Positions 16,519 through 27,769 are shown, counted from the first letter of the stretch. The stretch: 64,000 bases of DNA from Paenibacillus sp. P25 (GCA_024704175.1 CP085629.1:7190001-7254000); one strand, 5' to 3'. A program made the numbers and translations. The notes: generated from the letters alone by a model not told the origin.

Positions 16519-18200
16519 ATGGGCATTGTGCAAATCGCCGTCGTTATTTTGATTCTGGTGCTGCTCGTAAAGCCGGTGGGCACCTACTTGTATCTTGTGT
16601 TCTCGAATGAAGCGAACCGCACGGACCGCATCTTTGCGCTGCTCGAGAACGTGATTTTCCGGCTGATCGGGATGAAAGAGCGCAAGGGCATGACCTGGAA
16701 AACGTATGCTTTAAGCTTGATCCTGACCAACATCGTGCTGGTGGCCTTCGGCTATCTCATTCTTCGGCTGCAGAGGTTTCTGCCGCTGAACCCGAACGGT
16801 ATTGATAATATGGAGCAGACACTCACCTTCAATACGGTCATCAGCTTCATGACCAACACGAACCTGCAGGACTACAGCGGCGAGACCGGACTCTCGTACT
16901 TGTCGCAAATGATTGTAATCATCATGATGATGTTCACCTCGGCGGCTACCGGCTTCTCGGTCGCGATCGCTTTTATCCGCGGCATTACGAGCAAGGGAGA
17001 GACCCTCGGGAACTTCTTCGAGGATTTCGTCAAAGCGCATACGCGGGTGTTTCTGCCGCTGGCCTTGCTGGTCACGTCGCTGCTCGTCGCCTTGAAGGTG
17101 CCGCAGACGCTGAAGCCGACGATTACCGCCGCCACGCTGGAGGGAGCGGAGCAGCACATCGCGATCGGCCCGGTAGCGGCCCTGGAATCGATCAAGCATC
17201 TGGGGACGAACGGCGGCGGCTTCTTCGGGGCGAACTCGGCCCATCCTTTTGAAAACCCGAGTCCGTTGACGAACGTCATCGAGATATTGTCCATGTGGGT
17301 GCTCTCGGCGTCGGTCGCCTTATACTTACGGCTTGTTCGCCAAGAACAAGAAGCAGGGATGGGTCATTTTCTCGTCCATGATGGCGTTGTTCGTCATCTT
17401 CCTGGCGCTGTGCTATACGGCGGAACTCAGCGGCAATCCGGTCGCTGAATAAACTCGGCATCGACGCGTCGGCCGGCAGCATGGAAGGCAAGGAGGTCCG
17501 CTTCGGCATTGCGCAGTCCGCTCTGTTCACGACCGTGACGACGGTCGCGACCACCGGCTCGGTCAACAATATGCACGATACGCTGACGCCGCTCGGCGGC
17601 ATCACCCCGCTGGCTCTGATGATGCTAAACTGCGTCTTCGGCGGCAAGGGTGTCGGTCTCGTCAATATGCTGATGTATGCGATCCTCGGCGTCTTCTTGT
17701 CGGGCCTGATGGTGGGGCGCACGCCGGAATTCCTCGGCCGCAAGATTGAAGCGAGGGAAATGAAGCTGATCGCCATCGCCATCCTGGCGCATCCGTTCCT
17801 TATTCTTGGGCCGACGGCGCTTGCCCTGGTGACGGATCTCGGCAAATCGGCGATCTCGAATCCGGGCTTTCACGGGATTTCGCAGGTGCTGTACCAGTAC
17901 ACCTCTTCCGCCGCGAACAACGGCTCCGGCTTTGAAGGACTAGGCGATAATACGCCGTTCTGGAACATTTCCGCCGGGATCGTCATGCTGTTCGGCCGGT
18001 ACATCTCCATGATCGCCATGCTGGCTGTAGCCGGTTCTCTCGTACGGAAGCAGTGGGTGCCCGAAACCACCGGCACGTTCCGGACGGACAACGGTTTATT
18101 TGCAGGCATTCTTGTCGGTACGGTTCTGATCATCGGCGCGCTCACGTTCCTGCCGGGGATCGTGCTGGGGCCGGTTGCGGAACAGCTGACCATTCGTTAA
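16519..18200 (+). CDS. kdpA: KdpA, potassium-transporting subunit (two frameshifts)
   Basis: The channel-like subunit that selects K+ in the KdpFABC pump. The four selectivity-loop regions are visible: TNTNLQDYSGE, GTNGGGFFGANSAHPFENP, TTVATTGSVNNMHD and NNGSGFEGLG. The total of about 560 residues is normal. The frame changes twice, near 17325 and near 17450; the piece between (YGLFAKNKKQGWVIFS) also fits KdpA, so nothing is missing. GGGGAGAAACGAATC precedes the ATG at 16519. The gap to kdpB is 18 bases. Confidence 0.93.
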
Positions 18201-18218
18201 CGGACGAGGTGAAGGACA

Positions 18219-20248
18219 ATGAATTCGAAGCGGAAAAGCATGCTGTCCGGCCCCATTCTTAGAAATGCGGTCATGGACAGCTTTAAGAAACTAAATCCGG
18301 TGACGATGATGAAAAATCCGGTCATGTTCGTCGTCGAGGTGGGGACGTTCATCGTTCTGCTCATGACTGTTTTTCCCGGATATTTCGGCACGGAGGAAAG
18401 TGCCGGCTTCAACTTTACCGTATTCCTGATTCTGCTCTTTACCGTTCTGTTCGCCAACTTTGCCGAGGCGCTCGCGGAAGGCCGGGGAAGGCTCAGGCGG
18501 ATACGCTGAAGAAATCCAAGAAAGAAATGACGGCGAACAAAGTGGTGAACGGGGGGCTCAAGCAGGTTTCTTCCACCGAGCTTCGCAAAGGCGATGTCGT
18601 CGTCGTATCCCAAGGCGAAATGATTCCGGGAGACGGCGAGGTCATCGAGGGGCTCGCTTCGGTCGACGAATCGGCCATCACGGGCGAATCCGCTCCGGTC
18701 ATTAAGGAAGCGGGCGGCGATTTCAGCTCCGTCACCGGCGGTACACGTGTCGTCAGCGACCGCATCCAGGTGCGGATTACAAGCGACCCCGGCGAGTCGT
18801 TCATCGACCGCATGATCTCGCTCGTAGAGGGAGCGAAGCGACAGAAAACGCCGAACGAAATCGCGCTGAATACGGCGCTGACCAGCTTAACGCTGATTTT
18901 TCTCATCGTGGTCGTGACCCTGGCCCCTATTGCCAACTATTTGGGGATCGAGCTGCAAATTCCGGTTCTCATCTCGCTGCTTGTCTGCCTGATCCCGACG
19001 ACGATCGGCGGGTCGCTCTCGGCCATCGGGATTGCGGGCATGGACCGGGTCACCCAATTCAACGTGCTCGCCATGTCAGGTAAAGCGGTAGAAGCGGCGG
19101 GCGACATCAATACGATGATTCTGGACAAGACCGGTACGATTACGTTCGGGAACCGGATGGCGAGCGAATTCGTTCCTGTCGGCTCCGTGCAGACTGCAGA
19201 GGTTGCCGGGTGGGCGGCCATCAGCTCCGTCAAGGATGAGACGCCGGAAGGCCGATCCGTCCTGGAGCTCATGAAAAAGCAGGGGCTCACGTATGAGGAG
19301 TCACTGGCTGAGGGCGGAGAGTTCATCGAGTTCAAGGCGGAGACCCGGATGAGCGGCATCGACCTGAAGGACGGCCGCAAAGTCCGTAAAGGCGCGGTGG
19401 ATGCGGTGCGCAAATGGGTGGAATCGCAGGGAGGCACCGTACCTTCCGATTTGGAAGCGAAGGGCAATGCGATTGCAAAAGAGGGCGGCACCCCGCTTGC
19501 CGTAGCGGTCGATACGCAAATATTCGGACTTATTTATTTGAAAGATACGGTTAAACCGGGAATGCGGGAGCGGTTTGACCAGCTGCGCAGGATGGGGATC
19601 AAGACCGTGATGTGCACAGGCGACAACCCGCTCACGGCGGCCACCATCGCCCGCGAGGCGGGAGTGGACGACTTCATAGCCGAGAGCAAGCCGGAGGATA
19701 AGATCGCGGTGATCCGCCGGGAGCAGGCGGAGGGCAAGCTGGTCGCCATGACCGGGGACGGGACGAACGATGCGCCGGCGTTGGCGCAGGCGGATGTGGG
19801 CCTCGCGATGAACAGCGGTACCGTAGCCGCCAAGGAAGCGGCCAATATGGTCGACCTTGACTCCGACCCGTCCAAGATCATTGAAGTCGTCGCGATCGGC
19901 AAGCAGCTGCTGATGACGCGCGGTGCGCTGACGACCTTCAGTATCGCGAACGACGTGGCGAAATATTTTGCTATCATCCCGGCGATGTTTACCGTGGCCA
20001 TCCCGCAGATGGAGACTCTTAACGTCATGAAGCTGGGGTCTCCGCTGTCGGCTATTTTATCCGCGTTAATATTTAACGCCATTATTATTCCGTTCCTGAT
20101 TCCGCTGGCGATGAAGGGAGTAGCCTACCAGGCAATGAGCTCGATGAAGCTGCTGCAGCGCAACCTCCTGATCTATGGGCTCGGCGGCGTTATCGTTCCG
20201 TTCATCGGGATTAAGCTGATTGATCTCGTGGTACATCTCTGGATTTAA
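18219..20248 (+). CDS. kdpB: KdpB, P-type ATPase subunit (one frameshift)
   Basis: The catalytic ATPase of the pump, about 676 residues. The phosphorylated Asp lies in LDKTGTIT, the dephosphorylation loop in ITGESAP, and the hinge in GDGTNDAPAL. The frame breaks at the four G at 18484-18487; adding one G gives AEGRGKAQADTLKKSKK and joins the two parts. The start is the ATG at 18219, with a GAGG site upstream. Membrane helices appear near residues 35-90, around 220-260 and in the last 120 residues, as in the family. Confidence 0.94.
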
Positions 20249-20288
20249 CCCGGCAGGACTCATCTGTAAAGAGAGGATATGATAATGG

Positions 20289-20896
20289 ATGAATAAATCG
20301 GTGAGCGCAGGAACAGAAACGGCTCGCGTGTCTCTTGGTATCGCCATCCGTGCGAGCCTGGTGTTTATTGTATTGTGCGGTATGGTTTATCCGCTGGTCT
20401 GTACAGGCATTGCCCAGGTGCTGATGCCCGGCAGAGCGAACGGAAGTCTGATCTACAGCGCCAAGGGCGAAGTGATCGGTTCGGAGCTTATCGGGCAGAA
20501 GTTTACGGACCCGAAATATTTTCAAGGCCGGGTGTCGAGCATCGACTACAAAGCGGACGCGTCGGGGTCGAACAACTATGCTCCTTCGAATCCGGATTTG
20601 CTGAGGCGTACGCAGGATTCCATCGAGGACTGGAAGAAAAATAATCCCGATGTGCCGGTATCCGCGCCGCCGATCGATTTGATCACCAACTCCGGCTCGG
20701 GCCTGGACCCGGATATTTCTCCCCGTCCGCCAAAGCGCAAATTCCCCGGGTCAGCAGGCTGACCGGGATCGGAGCGGCGGAGTTAAATCAGCTGGTGGAG
20801 CAGAATACGCAGGGGCGGGACCTGGGACTCTTCGGAGAGCCGAGGGTCAATGTGCTTAAGCTGAACCTCGCCCTGGACGCCTTAATGAAGAAGTGA
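20289..20896 (+). CDS. kdpC: KdpC subunit (one frameshift)
   Basis: KdpC has one N-terminal membrane helix (ASLVFIVLCGMVYPLVCTGIAQ) and an outer domain with the family motifs RPS/RVSSIDY, ASGSNNYAPSNPDL and the late LFGEPRVNVLKLNLAL. The middle motif SAKAQIPRVSRLTG is restored by adding one C to the CCCC at 20721-20724, giving about 202 residues ending at 20896, a normal KdpC. Without the correction the gene stops at 20762 and loses its conserved end. It is the last canonical pump gene. Confidence 0.92.
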
Positions 20897-21007
20897 CATA
20901 AGGAAGCAAGGAGGAAAAGTGCTGCCAGCTTTAGGCGAGGCCACTGAAAAACTAGCGGAGCGGGCAGTTGCAGTAGTAGTAATCACGGGGCGTGGAGGGT
21001 GCTGCTT

Positions 21008-23356
21008 ATGGACAGCTTTAAGCGAAGGATGCCGGAAGAGATCCTGCTGTCGATCTCCAAGCTGCAGAGGGGCCGATTGAAAGTATACATCGGTGCGGCC
21101 AGCGGATCGGGCAAGACCTACCACATGCTGCGGGAAGGCCGGAGCCTCAAGGAGCGAGGCATCGATGTGGTAATTTGCGCCGTATCCACGATGCAGCGGC
21201 CGGAAACGGTCGAACAAATCGGGGATTTGCCCCGGATCCCGAGCATCCACTGGATCTCGGGAGGCGTGGAGAAAAAGGACTTAAACCTCGAGGCCTTGAT
21301 CGAGCGCAACCCCGAAGTGGTGCTGGTGGACGGGCTCGCCCACCGCAACCGGAAAGAGGCGCCGTTCGCCACGCGGATCGAGGACATCCGGTTCTTGCTG
21401 AGCCGGGGCATCAGCGTCATTACTACGGTTAACGTCTATGAACTCGAAGGGGTGACGGAGCTGGCCCGGAAATTAACGGGCATTGAAGTGACGGAGACCG
21501 TTCCGGCGGATACGCTGGAGGAGGCGGACGAAGTCGTTCTGATCGATGCGACGCCCGAAATGCTGTTAAACCGGGCGGCCGAAGGCCATCTCCGGCTCGG
21601 GAAAGGCGGCTCATACTTCAAGCATGGCAATCTTGCCTTGCTTCGGGAGCTGGCGCTTCGTCTGATGGCGGAAGGCGTGAACGAGTCACTTGACAAGCAC
21701 CGGGAGGAGCTGGGGCTGACCGGGCCTTCGGGAGCAAGCGAACGCATCCTGGTGTCCACACAGTATCATTGGAACGGCTCCATTTATGTGCGAAGAGGGC
21801 AGCAAATCGCCAAGCGACTGAACGGGGAGCTGCTCGTCGTTACTTTTATCCATAAAAATAAGGGGCTTTCCAGGGATCAGGCGGCTTTCAGGCGCTCCAT
21901 CATCAAGCTCGTGGAGAAGGTGGGTGGCGTATTCGAAGAGTCGCCGCTCCGTTCGCGCCGGTCACTTCCCGGAATCCTGGTAGACTACGCGCTTGCCCAT
22001 AAGGTTACGCGGATTGTGCTCGGGCATTCGAAGCAAACCTGGTGGCAGGAGTTCCGGCAGGGCTCGATTGTGCACAATATGCTGAAGCAAACGAGAAACA
22101 TCGACATCTTTGTGGTGGCGGACCGGGCGGAGCACGAGGGCGAGCGGATCCTCCCCGCCAAGCTGACGAAACCGCAGGAGGAAGCGGAGCTGTTCCGGCG
22201 GTTAAGCTCGCAAGAGGTCGAGCGGAAGATTCAGCAGATCCGGCGCGGACATTTCAAAGTCTACATCGGTGCGGCCCCGGGTGTGGGGAAAACGTATACG
22301 ATGCTGCGGGAAGGAAATGATTTATTAAAGAAAGGCATCCACGTGCAGATCGGCCTTCTCGAAACCCATGGACGGCAGGATACGGGAGCCCAGGTGAGGG
22401 AGCTGGGGCTTATCCCGCGCAAGGTGATAGACTATAAGGGAGCCCGTTTGGAGGAGATGGATACCGGGGAAATCATCCGCCGTAATCCCGAGGTCGTGCT
22501 GATCGATGAGCTCGCCCATACGAATGTACCGGGCAGCAGGAACAAGAAGCGGTACGAGGATGTGCTCGAAATCCTGGCCTCCGGCATCTCGGTCATCTCC
22601 ACCGTCAATGTCCAGCATTTGGAGAGTCTGAACGATGCGGTCGAGCAGATCACCGGGGTGCGGGTGAGGGAAACGGTGCCGGATCATATTCTAAGATTGG
22701 CCGACGAAGTGCAGCTCATCGACGTCGCCCCCGAATCGCTGCAGCAGCGCATGAGGGAAGGCAAAATTTATGCGATGGAGAAGGTCGATCAGGCACTGAA
22801 TCATTTTTTTCGGACCGGCAATTTGATTGCTCTGAGGGAGCTGGCCTTACGTGAGATTGCGGATGATGTGGACGAGCGGCTCGAGTCCTGGGAACGGACC
22901 GGCTCTCTGCGGGGGCCGTGGCGCAGGAAGGAAGTCATCTGCGTAGGCATTGACTTGTCGCCTCAGGCCGAGCGCCTGATCCGCCGGGGCTTCCGTATCT
23001 CTTATCGCCTGAAGGGCGCTTGGTATGTGACGTATGTGCAGCTGGAGCGGGACGCCACGACCGATGAGGTCAAGCTGCGGTTGGAGCATCTGAAGAAGCT
23101 TACGGACCGCTTGGGCGGAACCTTTGAAGTGGAACGGGCCGGCCACCGGAGGCAAATTCCCGGGCTTCTGGCCGCGAAGGCGAACGAACATGGGGCCACG
23201 CAAATGATTATAGGCCAGTCCCGGTTGTCCCTTTGGAAAGAGCTGTGGAAAGGGTCCGTCGTCAAAAAGCTGCTGCGTCAAGCGAGACATATCGATGTGC
23301 TGGTGGTAGCGGATTATGACCGGTTGCAGGCACCGGCACCGGAGCCTTCCGGTTGA
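21008..23356 (+). CDS. Kinase-less KdpD: two tandem KdpD-sensor/USP modules
   Basis: This intact 782-residue protein contains two head-to-tail copies of the cytoplasmic N-terminal part of KdpD: a KdpD ATP-binding sensor domain followed by a universal-stress-like (USP) domain, then the same again. Copy 2 is canonical, with Walker A GAAPGVGKTY near residue 422 and Walker B VVLIDELAHTN near 500. Copy 1 has diverged, with Walker A GAASGSGKTY near 32 and Walker B VVLVDGLAHRN, where Glu is replaced by Gly. There are no membrane helices, no HAMP/HisKA and no HATPase after copy 2. No kdpE or kinase gene lies nearby. GGAGG precedes the ATG at 21008. It probably senses K+, ATP or c-di-AMP without phosphotransfer. 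Confidence 0.9.
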   Translation: MDSFKRRMPEEILLSISKLQRGRLKVYIGAASGSGKTYHMLREGRSLKERGIDVVICAVSTMQRPETVEQIGDLPRIPSIHWISGGVEKKDLNLEALIERNPEVVLVDGLAHRNRKEAPFATRIEDIRFLLSRGISVITTVNVYELEGVTELARKLTGIEVTETVPADTLEEADEVVLIDATPEMLLNRAAEGHLRLGKGGSYFKHGNLALLRELALRLMAEGVNESLDKHREELGLTGPSGASERILVSTQYHWNGSIYVRRGQQIAKRLNGELLVVTFIHKNKGLSRDQAAFRRSIIKLVEKVGGVFEESPLRSRRSLPGILVDYALAHKVTRIVLGHSKQTWWQEFRQGSIVHNMLKQTRNIDIFVVADRAEHEGERILPAKLTKPQEEAELFRRLSSQEVERKIQQIRRGHFKVYIGAAPGVGKTYTMLREGNDLLKKGIHVQIGLLETHGRQDTGAQVRELGLIPRKVIDYKGARLEEMDTGEIIRRNPEVVLIDELAHTNVPGSRNKKRYEDVLEILASGISVISTVNVQHLESLNDAVEQITGVRVRETVPDHILRLADEVQLIDVAPESLQQRMREGKIYAMEKVDQALNHFFRTGNLIALRELALREIADDVDERLESWERTGSLRGPWRRKEVICVGIDLSPQAERLIRRGFRISYRLKGAWYVTYVQLERDATTDEVKLRLEHLKKLTDRLGGTFEVERAGHRRQIPGLLAAKANEHGATQMIIGQSRLSLWKELWKGSVVKKLLRQARHIDVLVVADYDRLQAPAPEPSG

Positions 23357-23390
23357 GATGACCGGCGGCCCATACAAGAGGGGAGCTTAT

Positions 23391-24341
23391 TTGATTCGGA
23401 TCCTGGCGGTGACGAAGGAATATGAAATCGTTGAACATTTATCTTTACATGAACTTGGCCGCGATGATATCGGCTGGTACTGGGTCGATTTTAACAGCCC
23501 TACCGAAGAAGAAGCGATGCAGCTGGAGACGCATTTTCATTTTCACCCCCTTGCGATTGAGGACTGCTTTCATCTTCTGCAGCGGCCGAAGCTGGATTAT
23601 TACGAGGACGTTCAATTTTTTGTGCTGCATGCCATTAATGAAATGACGCTGGCCGCCGAAGAAGTGGACCTGTTCGTAGGAGCGAACTTCGTAGTTTCAT
23701 TTCATTTTACCCCGCCGCTTCCCTTGGAGGAGGCGTGGCAGAAGATGAAGGAACTGAGGCCCGGAACCAAGGTCAACCATCTGTACGGCGCCTATCTGAT
23801 CATCGACAAGCTGGTCGACCACTACTTCCCCTGCGTATACCAAATCGAGGACGAGCTCAATAACATGGAAAGCAATACAGAGCAGGTATCCGTTGAGGTC
23901 CTGATGGGCAAAACCTTTGAAATCCGTTCCAAGCTGCTCAAGCTGCGCAGGACGATCTTTCCGATGCGCGATTTGCTGTACCGGGTCATCAATTCCGAGC
24001 GGATCGAGGGCCTGCGGGAGCAAATGTTTTATTTTACGGATATTTACGACCATCTGCTGAAGCTCTCCGAGATTCTCGAGTCGAACCGCGAGGTGACGGC
24101 GGATCTCAGGGACAGCTATATTTCGCTGAATTCCAACCGGATGAACAATATTATGAAAACGCTGACGGTCATCACCACCATCTTCATGCCGCTGACTTTT
24201 ATCGCGGGGATTTACGGCATGAACTTCCATTATATGCCCGAGCTGAGCTGGCACTGGGGGTATTTTGCCGTGTGGGGCGTGATGCTGGGGATCGGGCTCG
24301 GCATGTTTTTCTGGTTCAAAGCGAAGGGTTGGTTTAAGTAA
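23391..24341 (+). CDS. CorA-type magnesium/divalent cation transporter
   Basis: A 316-residue member of the CorA family, pentameric Mg2+ (or Co2+/Ni2+) channels. The C terminus has two membrane helices joined by the diagnostic YGMNF loop; the N-terminal 240 residues are the cytoplasmic funnel (HPLAIEDCFHLLQRPKLDYYED). The start is taken as the TTG at 23391, which has GGGGAG seven bases upstream; earlier in-frame starts overlap the KdpD-like gene. It follows that gene by 34 bases and is probably in the same transcript, adding Mg2+ transport to the potassium operon. Confidence 0.85.
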   Translation: MIRILAVTKEYEIVEHLSLHELGRDDIGWYWVDFNSPTEEEAMQLETHFHFHPLAIEDCFHLLQRPKLDYYEDVQFFVLHAINEMTLAAEEVDLFVGANFVVSFHFTPPLPLEEAWQKMKELRPGTKVNHLYGAYLIIDKLVDHYFPCVYQIEDELNNMESNTEQVSVEVLMGKTFEIRSKLLKLRRTIFPMRDLLYRVINSERIEGLREQMFYFTDIYDHLLKLSEILESNREVTADLRDSYISLNSNRMNNIMKTLTVITTIFMPLTFIAGIYGMNFHYMPELSWHWGYFAVWGVMLGIGLGMFFWFKAKGWFK

Positions 24342-24426
24342 ATGATGATGCGGCTGCAACCGGTCGCCTTCTTGCTTCGTATATATATTCCAGAAAAAAC
24401 GAAATCATTTAGGAGGATTTGTTTTC

Positions 24427-25410
24427 ATGGATTCCGACCCGGAACGAACGAATTTTTGGAGCTTATTGAGAAAAGGAAATACTTCATCCGCCGCCGCGGC
24501 GATGGGGAATACTTTTATCGCGATCGTCAAAGGGGTAGCTGCAGCCGTGACCGGCAACGGAGCGATGTTTGCTTCCACGATGCACTCCATTGCGGACGCA
24601 GTCAATCAGGGATTTGTGTTTGCCGGCAGCGTTCTGGCGGAAAAACAGCCGACCCGCCGTTTTCCGACCGGATTCGGCCGTGTGATTAATATATTTTGTA
24701 TGGTGGCGGTTATCGTCGTCACGATCATGGCTTATGAGACGGTGCTCGAAGGGTTTCATTTGCTCCGGCATCCGGTGCATTCCTCCGGCTTCTGGCTGAA
24801 TGTGATCGTGCTGCTGCTCTCGATTGCCGTGGACGGGTATGTGCTGGTAAAAGCGATGAAAGAAATCGTGCATGAGGCCCGGGTGGAAGCGAAGGGCTTC
24901 GCGGTTCCTGCGGCCGCCTTCCGCAATGTGAAACGAGCGGCGCCCCCGACCCGGCTCGTTTTCTATGAAGATTTGGTCGCGACGCTGGGCGGCCTGCTGG
25001 CTTTGATCGCGGTCGTCGTCACTTCCTTCACCGACTTCGCCGCCATTGACGGCGTCATGATGATCGCCATCGGCTTCTTAATGGTGCTGGTCGCTTTCCG
25101 TGTGGGCTACGACAATATGGTCGGACTCATCGGCGTCGCCGCCCCCAAGGAAGTGGAGGACAAGGTCGCGTCAATTATCCTGTCGGAGCCGGGCGTGACG
25201 GACATTTACCAGATGCGCGTCATGCAGGAGGGCCGTTATTACCATGTGGACGGCTTGATCGAGCTGAAACCGGGCCTGACGCTGGCGGATGCCGACGATA
25301 TCAAATTCAAGGTCCGGGATAAACTGCTCCTCGATCAGGACATTACGGACGTGACCCTTGGAATCCTGGAGGATAACGGCGTGAAAAACTGGCGGCCGGT
25401 CGAAGGCTAG
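24427..25410 (+). CDS. Cation diffusion facilitator (CDF) family transporter
   Basis: The 327-residue protein has about six membrane helices and a C-terminal cytoplasmic domain (EVEDKVASIILSEPGVTDIY). The metal-site positions of TM2 read HSIADAVNQ and those of TM5 read YEDLVATLGG, where classical zinc exporters have HxxxD; this variant is shared by the SLC30A9-like subgroup. The substrate is probably a divalent metal such as zinc, manganese or iron exported against protons. AGGAGG precedes the ATG at 24427. It lies 85 bases after corA and ends the cation gene cluster before a terminator. Confidence 0.85.
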   Translation: MDSDPERTNFWSLLRKGNTSSAAAAMGNTFIAIVKGVAAAVTGNGAMFASTMHSIADAVNQGFVFAGSVLAEKQPTRRFPTGFGRVINIFCMVAVIVVTIMAYETVLEGFHLLRHPVHSSGFWLNVIVLLLSIAVDGYVLVKAMKEIVHEARVEAKGFAVPAAAFRNVKRAAPPTRLVFYEDLVATLGGLLALIAVVVTSFTDFAAIDGVMMIAIGFLMVLVAFRVGYDNMVGLIGVAAPKEVEDKVASIILSEPGVTDIYQMRVMQEGRYYHVDGLIELKPGLTLADADDIKFKVRDKLLLDQDITDVTLGILEDNGVKNWRPVEG

Positions 25411-25455
25411 AGCAGCGGCCCGGATGGTTTATAGGATGATACTTAATTGCTGGAC

Positions 25456-25483
25456 CCGGCGCGAAATCCGCGCCGGTTTTTTT
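25456..25483 (+). terminator. Terminator of the kdp-corA-CDF cluster
   Basis: Stem CCGGCGCG / CGCGCCGG with a short AAATC-type loop and seven T. Confidence 0.88.
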
Positions 25484-25791
25484 ATAAGATCAGAAAGTAT
25501 AAGTTTGAACCGAAGGTTCAGCTTTCGGATCTTTCAAGAAAAACTTCCGATAAAAACGGTCTGGCATCTTTGAAAAGACTCCGATAAGGAGTTTTTCTTA
25601 TTTATGACGGGTGGGACGAGCTGAGCTCGGCGCAATGGAACTTCTGAATTTTGAAACAAAATAGATGAGGAATCGCTATGGGAGAGGAGAAAATCGGTAT
25701 GGTACATTGAAACAGGAAGGAGGTGCAAGAATTTGTAAAAAAAGGATCGAATTTTGCGTGAATTATACTCATGATGGAGGATGGTGAAGTG
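25484..25791 (+). other. Gene-free leader of the PL6 lyase gene
   Basis: The stretch is AT-rich and carries a second hairpin, AAGACTCC / GGAGTTTTT near 25575-25598, that would weakly terminate transcription. A GGAGG at 25721 and another at 25776 are seen. No open frame of coding character and no riboswitch family that I recognise is present. Confidence 0.4.
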
Positions 25792-27640
25792 ATGTTCAAC
25801 CGCAAACGGCTTTACAGTATCCTGTTATGCATCACCTTGACGCTCATGCTGTTTCCGGCCCTGGGCCTAGCCGCGGACGCCAAATTAAACGTCTATGCTT
25901 CCGCCGTCAGCGCAAGCGCGGATGACGGTAACATACCGGCCAATACGGTAGACGGTGATTTGAATACCCGTTGGTCGGCGAGCGGTGACGGGCAGTGGAT
26001 TAAGTTTGACCTTGGCGCCAACAAGAAAGTGTCGTATATCAAAATCGCTTTTTTTAACGGCAACACCCGAACGTCCACCTTCGACATTCAGACCTCCACG
26101 GATAACACGAATTTCACCACGGTCCAAGCGAATGTGACAAGCACTTTAAGCGATGCGCTGCAGACGTTTAATTTCACGGATGTCGATCCGGTGCGGTATG
26201 TCCGAATTGTCGGGCACGGAAATTCCAGCAATGCCTGGAACAGCTACACCGAGGTGGAGATTTATGGAGACGCCACAAGCACGGGAACGGTTGTCAACGT
26301 ATCCACAGCCGCGCAGTTAACCACGGCGATGAGTAACGCCGTCCCAGGCACCACCATTGTACTTGCCGACGGTACGTATAACGGTCCTTTCACTATTTCG
26401 GGCAAGAACGGAACGGCGGGGAATCCGATCCTCATCCGAGCGGCGAATCAGGGCCGGGCGGTCATCTCGGGCAGCGGGGTTTTACACTGAGCGGCTCCTC
26501 CTATGTAACCCTTCAGGGCTTGAAATTTATCAATCAAGGGACGGCCGTCGCCATAACGAGCTCCGACTATATCCGGGTTACCCGCAACCTTCTGGCTCTG
26601 GCGGCGAATACCTCCGCGACCAAATGGATCGTCATTAACGGCACGGGCAGCTCGAACAACTGGATCGATCATAATGAATTCGGTCCGAGACATGATTTGG
26701 GCCAAATGATTTCGATCGACGGGTCAGGCGGACAGGTAGCGCAGTATACGCTGATTGAATACAACTACTTCCACGACGCCGATCCCCAGTCGTCGAACGG
26801 GGGAGACGATCCGCGTCGGTCTCTCCGGATTGTCCATGTCGGACGGATTCAATACGATCCAGTATAATTTGTTCGTCAATTGCGACAGCGATGCGGAGGT
26901 CGTTTCGGTTAAAAGCAAGAACAACATCGTCCGCTTCAATACCTTCCGCAACAACAGCGGGCAGGTGACGGCCCGGCATGGCCATAACGACAGCTTTTAC
27001 GGCAATTTCTTCTTCGGGGACGGGGTGAAGGCATCGGTCGGAGGCTTCCGCATTTACGGCAACGACCATAAGATCTATAACAACTATTTCGAGAAATTGA
27101 CCAGCACGGCAGTGAACATCGACGGCGGCGATTTCGATGCCGGCCCCGACGGCTCGAATTATACGAGTGCCGATTTGACCGCGCATTGGAGAGTTTACCG
27201 CGCTCAGGTGACGAATAACACGGTGGTGAACAGCAGCAGCCTATTTTGGCGTAGGTTTAAGCTTTACCTATGCTCCCGTCGACAGCCGGATAGCGAATAA
27301 CATCGCCAAAGGCTCCTCGGGGACGCTGTACAATGAAGCCAAAGCATCGAATACCGTATTTGAAGGCAATATCGGGTATGGAACGACGCTGAATAACGGC
27401 TCGCGAACCTCATCCGAGATCCGGAACATCGATCCGCTCTTTATCACCTCGAACGGCTTGCAGAAATTATCCTCTGCCAGTCCCGCCATCGATGCCGCGG
27501 TAGGCTCTTACTCCTTTGTTACCGACGATATGGACGGGCAGGCACGGACTGTGAAAGATGCGGGAGCGGATGAATATTCCACAGCGCCGATCGTCCGCCA
27601 GCCGTTTACTGCAGCCAACGTCGGACCGAACGCTCCGTAG
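25792..27640 (+). CDS. Secreted PL6-family polysaccharide lyase with F5/8-type domain (three frameshifts)
   Basis: A signal peptide (ILLCITLTLMLFPALGLAA) is followed by a discoidin/CBM32-like domain (VDGDLNTRWSASGDGQWIKFDLG ... to VEIYG). Then comes a right-handed parallel beta-helix of the PL6 family (alginate lyase/chondroitinase B). The likely catalytic Lys and Arg of PL6 can be seen in VVSVKSKNN and VTARHGHND. The frame shifts at GGGG 26476-26479, GGGGG 26799-26803 and near 27240; correcting them gives one protein of about 615 residues. It would cleave uronate-containing polysaccharide outside the cell by beta-elimination; substrate unknown. Confidence 0.82.
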
Positions 27641-27736
27641 CGGAGGGTGCCGCCGGCTCAAGATCGGTCTGCGGCAAAGGAAGGGCCCGGCCTGCTGAAG
27701 CCTAAGCCGGGTCCGCATAGAGCAAGTATGAAAACG

Positions 27737-27769
27737 GAAGCCCCGAAACCTTTGGTTCCGGGGCTTTAT
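27737..27769 (+). terminator. Terminator between PL6 lyase and the convergent multidomain gene
   Basis: AAGCCCCG / CGGGGCTT stem with a short T tract; it can act in both directions. Confidence 0.7.

Noticed and set aside
17318..17452. Programmed frameshifting in kdpA
   Set aside because: No slippery heptamer with downstream structure is evident, and the same type of break occurs in dozens of unrelated genes nearby.
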